DNA of 19,362 nt. It comes from TMED69 sp964642505 (GTDB lineage Bacteria; Pseudomonadota; Gammaproteobacteria; Ga0077536). The position numbers were made by a program, and so were the translations under genes. Where the stretch lies: contig CAZXQY010000047.1 in assembly GCA_964642505.1 (NCBI GenBank), forward strand, positions 1-19,362. Reading direction: 5' to 3'. Below are positions 7,692 to 14,412 of the stretch, in pieces (positions within the stretch are counted from its first letter, which is position 1; every line of letters starts with the position of its first letter). The notes under the pieces are model-generated. The model made no database searches, was not told where the DNA came from, and saw only the letters and a program-made list of their open reading frames with translations.

Positions 7692-7857
7692 AAACGTTTC
7701 TATTCCCCAGAATAAAAGTCCATAGCGTCACCCATGTTCTATATCGTACCCGTGCTTCTAAATCTATCTTTTCTCGAACAAAGATCGGTATTTTTATCTA
7801 TTGACTTATTCCGTCACATACCATTAGAGTGATGTAATTCTTCATTTGAAACGTTTC
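7692..7857. promoter_or_regulatory. two operator-like AAACGTTTC palindromes upstream of the first Rieske gene
   Basis: GAAACGTTTC (7848-7857) is a perfect 10-bp palindrome ending 21 bp before the Rieske start codon. A second copy of its core, AAACGTTTC, is at 7692-7700. The flanks also agree: TTAAACGTTTCTAT and TGAAACGTTTCCAT match at 12 of 14 positions. A palindrome with a central CG is typical of LacI/GalR-family operators. No such regulator gene is in the window. Confidence 0.4.
7801..7830 (+). promoter_or_regulatory. possible sigma70 promoter of the first Rieske operon
   Basis: TTGACT (7801-7806, 5/6 to the -35 consensus) and TAGAGT (7825-7830, 4/6 to the -10 consensus) are 18 bp apart. 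A start near 7837 would place the GAAACGTTTC palindrome just downstream, a position suited to repression. Judged by eye only. Confidence 0.35.
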
Positions 7858-7878
7858 CATAAGGCATGGTGAAAGAAG

Positions 7879-9060
7879 ATGCGAACACGAATGATAGACA
7901 AGCAATGGTCAAAAAAATACCCGGGAATTGGTAAAGGACCAGTCTCTACAGAACCCTACGTGTCCAGAGAAATTTTCGAATTGGAAAGGGACATTATCTT
8001 CAAGAACAGCTGGATCAACGTTGGCCGAATTGAGGAAATCTTGATGCCCGGAGAGTTCTTTGTCCGAGAATTAGAAATGTGCCGAACCTCTATCTTGGTT
8101 GTGAGGGGAAAAGATGGAGCCGTTCGAGCGTTCCATAACGTTTGCCCGCACCGAGGAAACACACTAGTATTCGAGGAACGAGGCAAAGCTCCAGGTAAAT
8201 TTGCCTGCAATTTTCACTGCTGGGTATTTAACACCGAAGGAGAGCTTACTGGCGTACCAGACGAAAGTAATTTCTTCGACTTTGACAAAAATAATTTTAA
8301 ATTACAGAGTATACATTGCGACGTATGGGAGGGCTTCATTTTCATTCATCTAGAGACGAACCCTATAGAATCACTGAGAGAATATTTAGGTGGAGTGGCA
8401 ACCCAACTAGATGGCAGCCCATTTCATAAAATGCGCTTATTTAGAAAATATACTTGTACAGAATCGGCTAACTGGAAAACAGGGCTAGATGCCCAAAACG
8501 AACTCTATCATCTGCCCTTCCAGCACAGATACACAATCGGAGATGCCTTTTTACTAAAAGACGGAAAATATTGTCGATTTTCGGATGTCAATCTCTACAA
8601 TTACCATAGCGTCTGGTCTTGCGAATATAACCCCGACCACATCCCTCTCCCCACTGAAGGCATCCTACGACAACTAGACAACTCGAAGCAGGAAATTCGA
8701 ATACATCAAAGGATAGGAGATTTTGACTGGTATTGTATTTTCCCGAACATGGCATTATTACTGTTTACGGGCGGCTCCGGCGATTGGTTTGTAACTTACA
8801 ATTTTTGGCCTCTTGACGTCGACAAAAGCGTATGGGAGATCCGATACTACTTTCCGCCGGCCGAAAATGTTAGTCAAAGACTTGCTCAAGAATGGTCAGT
8901 AGGTCAGTTGCGCGACACGTTGATGGAAGACGCCTTTATGCACGAAAAAATTCAGAAAGGCCTAGGGGCGAGGGCAATTTCTGATATGACCATGCAAGAT
9001 GAAGAAATTGCTATAAGGCACTTTCACGAAGTATACGAAAAAAAAATGCAAAGAGCGTAA
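7879..9060 (+). CDS. Rieske non-haem iron oxygenase, alpha subunit (first)
   Basis: A 393-residue oxygenase that would use electrons from a reductase/ferredoxin to hydroxylate or dealkylate an organic substrate. The Rieske [2Fe-2S] ligands are Cys89-x-His91 and Cys110-x2-His113. The catalytic iron site is His211-x4-His216 after NWK (198-200), with Asp351 (MEDAF) the likely third ligand. The position three before His211, usually the bridging Asp, is Glu208 (NELYH). The ATG at 7879 follows GGTGAAAGAAG; Met5 is an alternative start. It leads a plus-strand group with a small acidic protein (6-bp gap), an SDR and a DUF3891 protein. No reductase or beta subunit gene is adjacent. The substrate is unknown. 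Confidence 0.92.
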   Translation: MRTRMIDKQWSKKYPGIGKGPVSTEPYVSREIFELERDIIFKNSWINVGRIEEILMPGEFFVRELEMCRTSILVVRGKDGAVRAFHNVCPHRGNTLVFEERGKAPGKFACNFHCWVFNTEGELTGVPDESNFFDFDKNNFKLQSIHCDVWEGFIFIHLETNPIESLREYLGGVATQLDGSPFHKMRLFRKYTCTESANWKTGLDAQNELYHLPFQHRYTIGDAFLLKDGKYCRFSDVNLYNYHSVWSCEYNPDHIPLPTEGILRQLDNSKQEIRIHQRIGDFDWYCIFPNMALLLFTGGSGDWFVTYNFWPLDVDKSVWEIRYYFPPAENVSQRLAQEWSVGQLRDTLMEDAFMHEKIQKGLGARAISDMTMQDEEIAIRHFHEVYEKKMQRA

Positions 9061-9065
9061 GAGAA

Positions 9066-9383
9066 GTGTCCTTACTTCCCGAAGAGTTCAAAGAACTAGA
9101 ACCATACATCGATTGGTCATTAGCTACCGAAGGAGAAAGAATTCGAAAACGGGAAAACACATCGATGAAAGAAATAAAAGAATTCTACACTCATATGTTC
9201 CAAAACTTGGAACGAACTATTACGTATCTGAATCAATATCCATACGACGAAATGCCTGAAGAGGCACAAAACCTTTGTAATATGACATTCTCTCTAGTCG
9301 AGGTTTGTAATTTAGTTGAAATGTACAAAAGCCTAGAGATTTTAAAGATGGTCGACTCAGAGAAATTTGTTTCAGTGGAATGA
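9066..9383 (+). CDS. small acidic Rieske-associated protein, unknown function
   Basis: A 105-residue, helical-looking, Glu-rich cytosolic protein with no signal peptide or cysteine motif. It starts with GTG at 9066, 5 bp after the Rieske stop codon, preceded by AAGAGAA, so it is almost certainly translationally linked to the oxygenase. The core runs from WSLATEGERIRKRE through MKEIKEFYTHMF to TYLNQYPYDEMPEEA and FSLVEVCNLVEMY. I recall similar ~100-residue proteins with a W-(S/A)-L-x-T-E-x-E-R start and a YLNQFP core beside Rieske oxygenase genes in other bacteria, but cannot verify it here. An accessory or stability role for the oxygenase is inference. Confidence 0.75.
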   Translation: MSLLPEEFKELEPYIDWSLATEGERIRKRENTSMKEIKEFYTHMFQNLERTITYLNQYPYDEMPEEAQNLCNMTFSLVEVCNLVEMYKSLEILKMVDSEKFVSVE

Positions 9384-9430
9384 AAATGCCTAACAGAAAA
9401 GAGCTCCCTATTTAAATGCGAAAATAATCG

Positions 9431-10189
9431 ATGAAATTCCCTAAGAAAAAGGTCGCAATAGTAACGGGAGGTGGATCGGGAATCGGCCGATCAACAGCCT
9501 TGGCTTTCGCCCGAGCTGGCGTCAAGGTTGTGGTCGCGGACACGGATGAAGAACAAGGAAACAATACAGTTTCTCTGATTACAGACGAGGAAGGTGAAAG
9601 CTTGTTTGTAACCGCCGACGTCTCTCAAACCGACGATGTGCAATCTATGGTAGAAACAGCTGTTTCCACATGGGGACAGCTCGATTTTGCCTTTAATAAT
9701 GCAGGAATACAGGGAGAAATTAGTGAGACAGTGGAATGCTCAGAAAGAAACTGGGATTCCATCACCAATGTAAACCTAAAAGGCGTCTGGTTATGTATGA
9801 AGTATGAAATTGCTGCCATGAAAAAAGGAACTGGAGGCGTGATAGTAAACAACGCATCAAATTTTGGCCTAGTCGGTTCGCCGGGAATGCCGGCATATTC
9901 GGCAAGCAAGCACGGCGTAATAGGGCTTACAAAAACTGCAGCTATCGAGAACGCTAAAAACGGTATTCGTATTAACGCTGTCTGCCCCGGACCTATCTCA
10001 ACTCCTCTCGTAGACAAAATAGTTAGTCGACAACCGGAAGTACTCGATTCCATCACCGAACGAGAACCGATCGGACGGATGGGTCGACCTAATGAAATCT
10101 CAGGAGCAGTCCTATGGCTTTGCTCCGATGATGCCAGTTTTGTGATAGGAGCCGCTCTTTCAATAGACGGAGGATTCGTAGCACAATAG
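9431..10189 (+). CDS. short-chain dehydrogenase/reductase (SDR), NAD-type
   Basis: A 252-residue classical SDR. The cofactor motif TGGGSGIG is at 12-19, and Asp37 after beta-2 (VVVADTDEE) predicts NAD(H) over NADP(H). NNAG is at 89-92, the catalytic Ser is probably Ser143 (NNASNFG), and Tyr156-x3-Lys160 (YSASK) completes the site. The CPGPISTP segment and the C-terminal SIDGGFVAQ are typical. It lies 47 bp after the small acidic protein with a weak ribosome site. In context it probably oxidises an alcohol or dihydrodiol made by the Rieske enzyme, but SDR substrates cannot be read from sequence. Confidence 0.92.
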   Translation: MKFPKKKVAIVTGGGSGIGRSTALAFARAGVKVVVADTDEEQGNNTVSLITDEEGESLFVTADVSQTDDVQSMVETAVSTWGQLDFAFNNAGIQGEISETVECSERNWDSITNVNLKGVWLCMKYEIAAMKKGTGGVIVNNASNFGLVGSPGMPAYSASKHGVIGLTKTAAIENAKNGIRINAVCPGPISTPLVDKIVSRQPEVLDSITEREPIGRMGRPNEISGAVLWLCSDDASFVIGAALSIDGGFVAQ

Positions 10190-10223
10190 GCTGAGTTCCA
10201 GTCATACAAGGGAAAAGTTGGAA

Positions 10224-11051
10224 ATGATAGTACAAACCGCGCCGAAAGGTAAGAAACATTTCGTCATAACAATGGAAAATCACACTCAACTATCTGGACA
10301 GTTTGCCGCCGCTTTTGGTAACCAAAGGTTCGAACCTATTAAACCGCGAGACCAGATGTTACATATGATAAAAAACCATGATGTTGGTTGGAGGGAACTT
10401 GATTCGAAGGCATACAGAGACCCGAGAACAGGACTACCCTATAATTTAGTCGAAACACCCTTCTACCACATTGCGAAAACCAGCACCGCATCTCCAGAAA
10501 TTAATAGCCAACACCATCCCTACTGTGGTCTTTTGTCAAGTATGCATAGTTGGGGCTTATACAATGGCCGTTATGGAATGTCTGACAAGGTATTACTAGA
10601 CGGTCTCGCTGCCGAAAATAGAGCAACAGCAGATAAATTATTGGAAGAAGAAAGGGCTCGCCAAGAGTCTTTAAAAAAAATACTGGATTCTGACGTTATT
10701 ATGTCGGAGTGGATTGCCGAAACGCGTCTTATGCTTAACTATAAATTACTCCAATTTTTTGACACGCTGGCGCTTTATTTCAATTGCATACATGACGCCG
10801 CTCGCGAGAACACGACTTACTCCCATGTCCCTGCCGGAATCAGCGAAGATGTTGAGATAAAGGTCAAAAAATTAGATGAGGGCCTTTATGGTTTAAATCC
10901 TTTCCCATTCAAGGGAAAATCACTGGATATTTCTTTCTCCGGAAAATACATGTTACCAACAGACACTGGAGAAAACGTAAAAGATATTCTCGGATTATGC
11001 GCTACCGAAAATCAAACCGCTCGACTGGTTGATTCGAGCAATGAAACTTAG
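10224..11051 (+). CDS. DUF3891-family protein, HD-like histidine pattern
   Basis: This resembles the DUF3891 family as I remember it; its function is not established. From the ATG at 10224 it has 275 residues; a TTG at 10218 would add two, but the AAGGGAAAAG ribosome site fits the ATG better. The visible pattern is His20 (MENHTQLSGQ), His52-Asp53 (IKNHDVGW), a His97-His98 / His108 segment (QHHPYCGLLSSMHSW) and Asp180 (LLQFFDTLALYF). The H...HD...D order is reminiscent of HD-domain metallophosphohydrolases. It is the last gene of the Rieske-SDR group, 34 bp after the SDR, and converges on the alpha/beta hydrolase gene with a 19-bp gap. Confidence 0.75.
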   Translation: MIVQTAPKGKKHFVITMENHTQLSGQFAAAFGNQRFEPIKPRDQMLHMIKNHDVGWRELDSKAYRDPRTGLPYNLVETPFYHIAKTSTASPEINSQHHPYCGLLSSMHSWGLYNGRYGMSDKVLLDGLAAENRATADKLLEEERARQESLKKILDSDVIMSEWIAETRLMLNYKLLQFFDTLALYFNCIHDAARENTTYSHVPAGISEDVEIKVKKLDEGLYGLNPFPFKGKSLDISFSGKYMLPTDTGENVKDILGLCATENQTARLVDSSNET

Positions 11052-11070
11052 GCCGCAGAAAAAGAAGCCT

Positions 11071-11850
11071 TTAAATTTTACCAAGGAAGGACAGAACCGC
11101 CTGATTAAACTCATCTGGCTTCTCTGCATAGCCAAGATGACCAACTCCCTTAATTTCAACCAGCTCTACATTATTGATTAGAGACGCTATTTCCTCACCA
11201 CCAACAGATGGCAAAACCTGATCGTGCTCTCCAGTAATAACAAGAGTTGGAATATTGATCTTTCCTAGTTCACTGCCCATATCAAAATCTCGCAGTCCTT
11301 CTGTCAACACTTGGGTATACACTTCCTTGTCGTTCTTCACAATCATCTCAGTCAGCCATTTCCTAAATGAGGTATCAGCGGATGATGAACAAGCTTGGGA
11401 GACGACAATATCCGCGTACTCACTCATTGACATCGACATTAAAGCGGTTACCCGTTCCTTCAAAACGTTTTCCGGCATGCTCATCTTTGGGGACGTGTGA
11501 CACAAGATAAGGCTTCGAAAGAGCTCTGGTCGCGATAGTGCTAGAGACTGGGCTACAAACCCTCCCATAGATGTTCCCAGAAAATGAGTGGGACTGATTT
11601 GGAGTTGCTCGATTACAGATGCAATATCCCTAGCGAGTTCCTCTATGGAATAAGCGCCGGCCTCTCGAGGTTTACTGGATTCGCCAAAGCCTCTTAGATC
11701 GACAGCGAACGTTCGGAAGTGGCGAGAAAATTCATCTATCTGATTGAACCATAATTTGCTGCTCATGCCTAGTCCATGAACTAACACCAAGGGATCACCT
11801 AACCCAGTTTCTTGGACATATATTTTAGCCCGTCCCGTATCTACTATCAT
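11071..11850 (-). CDS. alpha/beta hydrolase, possible N-formyl-amide or enol-lactone hydrolase
   Basis: A 259-residue single-domain alpha/beta hydrolase. The oxyanion segment HGLGMS is at 25-30, the nucleophile elbow GTSMGG has Ser94, and the acid and base are Asp210 (TGEHDQVLP) and His238 (GVGHLGYAEKPDEF). It resembles 3-oxoadipate enol-lactonase-type hydrolases. GGAG lies 7 nt before the ATG. It is 51 bp downstream of the NicX-like gene on the same strand. In nicotinate catabolism the NicX product N-formylmaleamate is deformylated by NicD, also an alpha/beta hydrolase, so a NicD-like role is a reasonable inference. The sequence match to NicD, as I recall it, is only at family level. Confidence 0.88.
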   Translation of the reverse strand: MIVDTGRAKIYVQETGLGDPLVLVHGLGMSSKLWFNQIDEFSRHFRTFAVDLRGFGESSKPREAGAYSIEELARDIASVIEQLQISPTHFLGTSMGGFVAQSLALSRPELFRSLILCHTSPKMSMPENVLKERVTALMSMSMSEYADIVVSQACSSSADTSFRKWLTEMIVKNDKEVYTQVLTEGLRDFDMGSELGKINIPTLVITGEHDQVLPSVGGEEIASLINNVELVEIKGVGHLGYAEKPDEFNQAVLSFLGKI

Positions 11851-11901
11851 TGCTATCTCCGTACCAGGATCGTCGAAACACTCTTTTATCGCGATACCAC
11901 C

Positions 11902-12921
11902 TTAACCCTTTACACGCATATCAGCAGGTTTGATTTCTCCATTTTCTACGATCACTTCTTTATCTAGACTCAGTGTACAATTTCGCATAGGAAGGTCCAG
12001 GTGACAGGGCGTATCATTAATGCCTCCAAACTCCGTATCTGGTCCCAAAGAAAACAACACATTTCCATAACACGCACGGCCATCCATGCCGATTCCGGGA
12101 AAGCTGACGTCCCACCGGCAGTTTTCATTTAGGCCCCAACCGATGTGAGACACCGCGTAAGCCCTAGGATCGTCATAGCTTCTAACAAATTCTTTCAATA
12201 TTCCCGCATCTTCACCACCGTTCACTTCAATAACCATGCCTTCTTTTATAATGAATTCGATAGGTGACATAACAAAACGTTTGAGTGGGTAAATGATATC
12301 ACCCTTGTCCATCACTACCCTCCCATTTACACCTTTATCGTCAGCCATTGTCGCTAGAAAACCTCCTGGCCAATGATCCCACCTTCCCGCAGTTGCGGTA
12401 TATCCGTATTCTGTGAGAGTCGGTTTATTAGTAAGCCGATAAGTTACGTCGGTACCCGCCGCGTTCGTGAAATGCAAAGTTTTAGCTCGCCGAAGTCGTT
12501 TGTCGGCTGTTTCGACCCGCCGCCGCAACTCTTTATTGGGGAAAAGACGTTCAAGTATTTCAGGAGGCTCAACCACTAAAAGCACTCGACTCCCAGCCTT
12601 CTGCATAGCAATCTGCTCCTTCGAAAATAATAGCAGCATATGATCGATCACAATGTCTGCGTCACAACAAAGTTGGAGAGATTGCGGATGATCAGACAAT
12701 GGATTTTTTCCCACATTCGCTATCCGCTCACTTGCGGTCGTAGAGTCTTCCACCGCTAAGTTGACATCGATCACTTTTGCCCCTGCCCGACTAGCCGCAG
12801 ATAGAGAAGCTTCTGCGTATTCCCTCAGTACATCACCCTCGGATAGGACGGCAACACTTTCTCCCCGACCAATCTCACAAAGATTAAACTCTTCCTGGAA
12901 TAATACATCTAACTGCCCCAT
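11902..12921 (-). CDS. nicX: NicX-family Fe(II) ring-cleavage dioxygenase (2,5-dihydroxypyridine 5,6-dioxygenase-like)
   Basis: A 339-residue protein of the M29-aminopeptidase-like fold that closely resembles Pseudomonas NicX, which opens 2,5-dihydroxypyridine to N-formylmaleamate. Shared blocks are TEYGYTATAGRWDHWPGGFL (170-189), SHIGWGL (258-264), GRACYGNVLFSLGP (281-294) and TPCHLDLPMRNC (304-315). The iron ligands known for NicX (His265, His318, Asp320) correspond to His259, His307 and Asp309. Between the two His residues it is 5 residues shorter than NicX. The start is the ATG at 12921, with GGGAG 8 nt upstream; a longer frame to 12978 would overlap the Rieske gene and has no family support. 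It lies 16 bp after the Rieske gene. Confidence 0.88.
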   Translation of the reverse strand: MGQLDVLFQEEFNLCEIGRGESVAVLSEGDVLREYAEASLSAASRAGAKVIDVNLAVEDSTTASERIANVGKNPLSDHPQSLQLCCDADIVIDHMLLLFSKEQIAMQKAGSRVLLVVEPPEILERLFPNKELRRRVETADKRLRRAKTLHFTNAAGTDVTYRLTNKPTLTEYGYTATAGRWDHWPGGFLATMADDKGVNGRVVMDKGDIIYPLKRFVMSPIEFIIKEGMVIEVNGGEDAGILKEFVRSYDDPRAYAVSHIGWGLNENCRWDVSFPGIGMDGRACYGNVLFSLGPDTEFGGINDTPCHLDLPMRNCTLSLDKEVIVENGEIKPADMRVKG

Positions 12922-12937
12922 AGAATTTTCTCCCAAG

Positions 12938-14203
12938 TTATGCACCGATTTTACCGAATGATTTGGAGTAACCCGCATCTACCGGCTCGGGGTACAGCTG
13001 GTCTCCCTCCTTGAGAAATTCCGCACAGTCTCCTAGACGGCGTTCTCGCGCTAAGTCATTCTCACCAGTTAGCGCATCTAAATAATAATTCAGTATGTGG
13101 TGAATGGCCCGCTCAAGCTTTACAGTGGGACCAGGCACAAAACCACGAGAGGTCACCCCATTTTGTAAAGATTCAAGCATGGCCTCGTCCTCAGTAGCGA
13201 CCAACTTTATATAATCTCCATAAATTTGATTTTTTTCAGCGAAACCGGGCATATCAAAAAACTCCTCCGGCAACTGTGTGTAGATTGTAACATGAGTTCT
13301 GTTTACATCGACTGGCGTCGCAACCCAAGGCTGAATTAAGTCGTGCCGACCAAAAATATTCATAGTCGGTCGAATCCAGGTGGTACACCCAAATTTATCG
13401 TTCACCTTGTCTTTAAGCCAAGGCATCGGCGCAAACAATGTAACGCCGTTAGGGGCCATAGTAAGCGCCTCGTACACGGCGTTGTATCCGTGGCCTACTA
13501 GATTGTACCTAAAATGCTCCACTGGGAAATGAGCCCCAAAAGAAGACTTATGGATTACACCCACGTGGTACATATCCATCAAATTTTCCGGAACGAATTT
13601 CCAATTACAAGGGACTTCAAACTCAAATTTATGAGATATCCGAGTATCCTCCGGTCGCAAAAAAGCTGCAAAATCTCGTACCCCATCCTCGTCAAGACAG
13701 TCCTCTAAAGATTTACTACCCAGATCGAAATTAATGAAAATATAACCGCCCCAGGTATCTATCCTTACATCGGGAAGACGACAATTTTTGAAATCAAAAC
13801 CGACTTCGTCGTTATGAGGTGCCGAAAGTAATTTTCCTTTAGTATCAAAAGTCCAGGCATGGTACCGACAAGTAAATTTCTTGGCGTTACCCTCTCCCAC
13901 AGCGACTTCTACACCCCGATGTTGACACAGATTACGAAAGGCTCGTAACTCGCCATCTACACCGCGGCAAACGACAACGGGTTCTCTCGCCACTCTAAAT
14001 GCTTTGTAATCGCCTGCATTGGGAAACTCCTCTAACCGACCTACGCATAGCCATTCCTTCAAGAAAATCATATCAATTTCTCGTTGGAATATTTCCTCAG
14101 AAGTATAGTAGTAGCCGGGTAGATGACGTGCGTCTTTCAAACCGGCCCGCGTTTTTTCTATCATTTTCTTGGTTGCGTTATCCAGACCTTCCCCGTTATC
14201 CAT
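12938..14203 (-). CDS. Rieske non-haem iron oxygenase, alpha subunit (second)
   Basis: A 421-residue Rieske oxygenase, clearly different from the plus-strand one. Rieske ligands are Cys93-x-His95 and Cys112-x2-His115. The catalytic domain has NWK (200-202), the bridging Asp210, His213 and His218 (MDMYHVGVIH), and Asp339 (TEDEAM) as probable third ligand. GGGGAGGG ends 6 nt before the ATG, a strong ribosome site. It is followed within 16 bp by the NicX-like ring-cleavage gene, so it probably makes or demodifies the hydroxylated ring that NicX opens. Like the first Rieske gene it lacks an adjacent reductase or beta subunit and must borrow electrons from proteins encoded elsewhere. Confidence 0.93.
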   Translation of the reverse strand: MDNGEGLDNATKKMIEKTRAGLKDARHLPGYYYTSEEIFQREIDMIFLKEWLCVGRLEEFPNAGDYKAFRVAREPVVVCRGVDGELRAFRNLCQHRGVEVAVGEGNAKKFTCRYHAWTFDTKGKLLSAPHNDEVGFDFKNCRLPDVRIDTWGGYIFINFDLGSKSLEDCLDEDGVRDFAAFLRPEDTRISHKFEFEVPCNWKFVPENLMDMYHVGVIHKSSFGAHFPVEHFRYNLVGHGYNAVYEALTMAPNGVTLFAPMPWLKDKVNDKFGCTTWIRPTMNIFGRHDLIQPWVATPVDVNRTHVTIYTQLPEEFFDMPGFAEKNQIYGDYIKLVATEDEAMLESLQNGVTSRGFVPGPTVKLERAIHHILNYYLDALTGENDLARERRLGDCAEFLKEGDQLYPEPVDAGYSKSFGKIGA

Positions 14204-14260
14204 GTTTTCCCTCCCCTTAGCCCTTTAATAACTTACAGTGCATTCACCAAAATGTTCCCC

Positions 14261-14276
14261 GTAGAAACGATTCTAC
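14261..14276. promoter_or_regulatory. operator-like inverted repeat upstream of the second Rieske gene
   Basis: GTAGAA-ACGA-TTCTAC is a perfect 6-bp inverted repeat with a 4-bp spacer, 57 bp upstream of the Rieske start codon; after one mismatch the pairing continues by two C-G pairs on each side. It lies in the 209-bp gap between coxE and the Rieske gene, which otherwise shows no coding sequence and no clear terminator. It suggests that the Rieske-NicX-hydrolase group has its own control. Confidence 0.4.
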
Positions 14277-14412
14277 CGGAAATTTATCTTATTAGAAATC
14301 AGGCGTCGGCCAGCTAAACCTTTTATTAATTGACCAACCACTAAAGCTCCTCAAACATCTGTTTTTATTCAACTATTTACTTCGCCTCCAAAGGAAATTT
14401 GCAGTAACTTCG

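Larger units (their letters stand above)
7136..7878. other. 743-bp gap with possible decayed coding sequence
   Basis: No intact gene is convincing here. A 61-codon plus-strand reading frame at 7214-7399 has no good ribosome site and no recognised motif. At about 7430-7614 short protein-like stretches appear in different frames: MPTMAGNIIDLSR ending at 7503, then VLLQGFLEGNINLKIQVAPD and EELAQAVG at 7504-7587, closing at a stop at 7612-7614. This pattern suggests a frameshifted gene remnant, of unknown family. A small hairpin GAAATG-TAA-CATTTC (7156-7170) follows the upstream gene without a T-run, and another, GGAAGG-CCATAT-CCTTCC, is at 7635-7652. The last ~180 bp look regulatory. Confidence 0.45.

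Noticed and set aside
9625..10209. A 194-codon minus-strand frame opposite the SDR
   Set aside because: It is a shadow of the SDR coding sequence and has no recognisable motif.
11902..12921. Leucyl aminopeptidase (M29) annotation for the NicX-like protein
   Set aside because: The fold is shared, but the RWDHWP, SHIGWGL and PCHLDLP blocks match the ring-cleaving NicX group much more closely than peptidases.
12922..12978. Longer start of the NicX-like gene at 12978
   Set aside because: It would overlap the Rieske gene by about 40 bp, has no family similarity, and the ATG at 12921 has a strong GGGAG site at good spacing.
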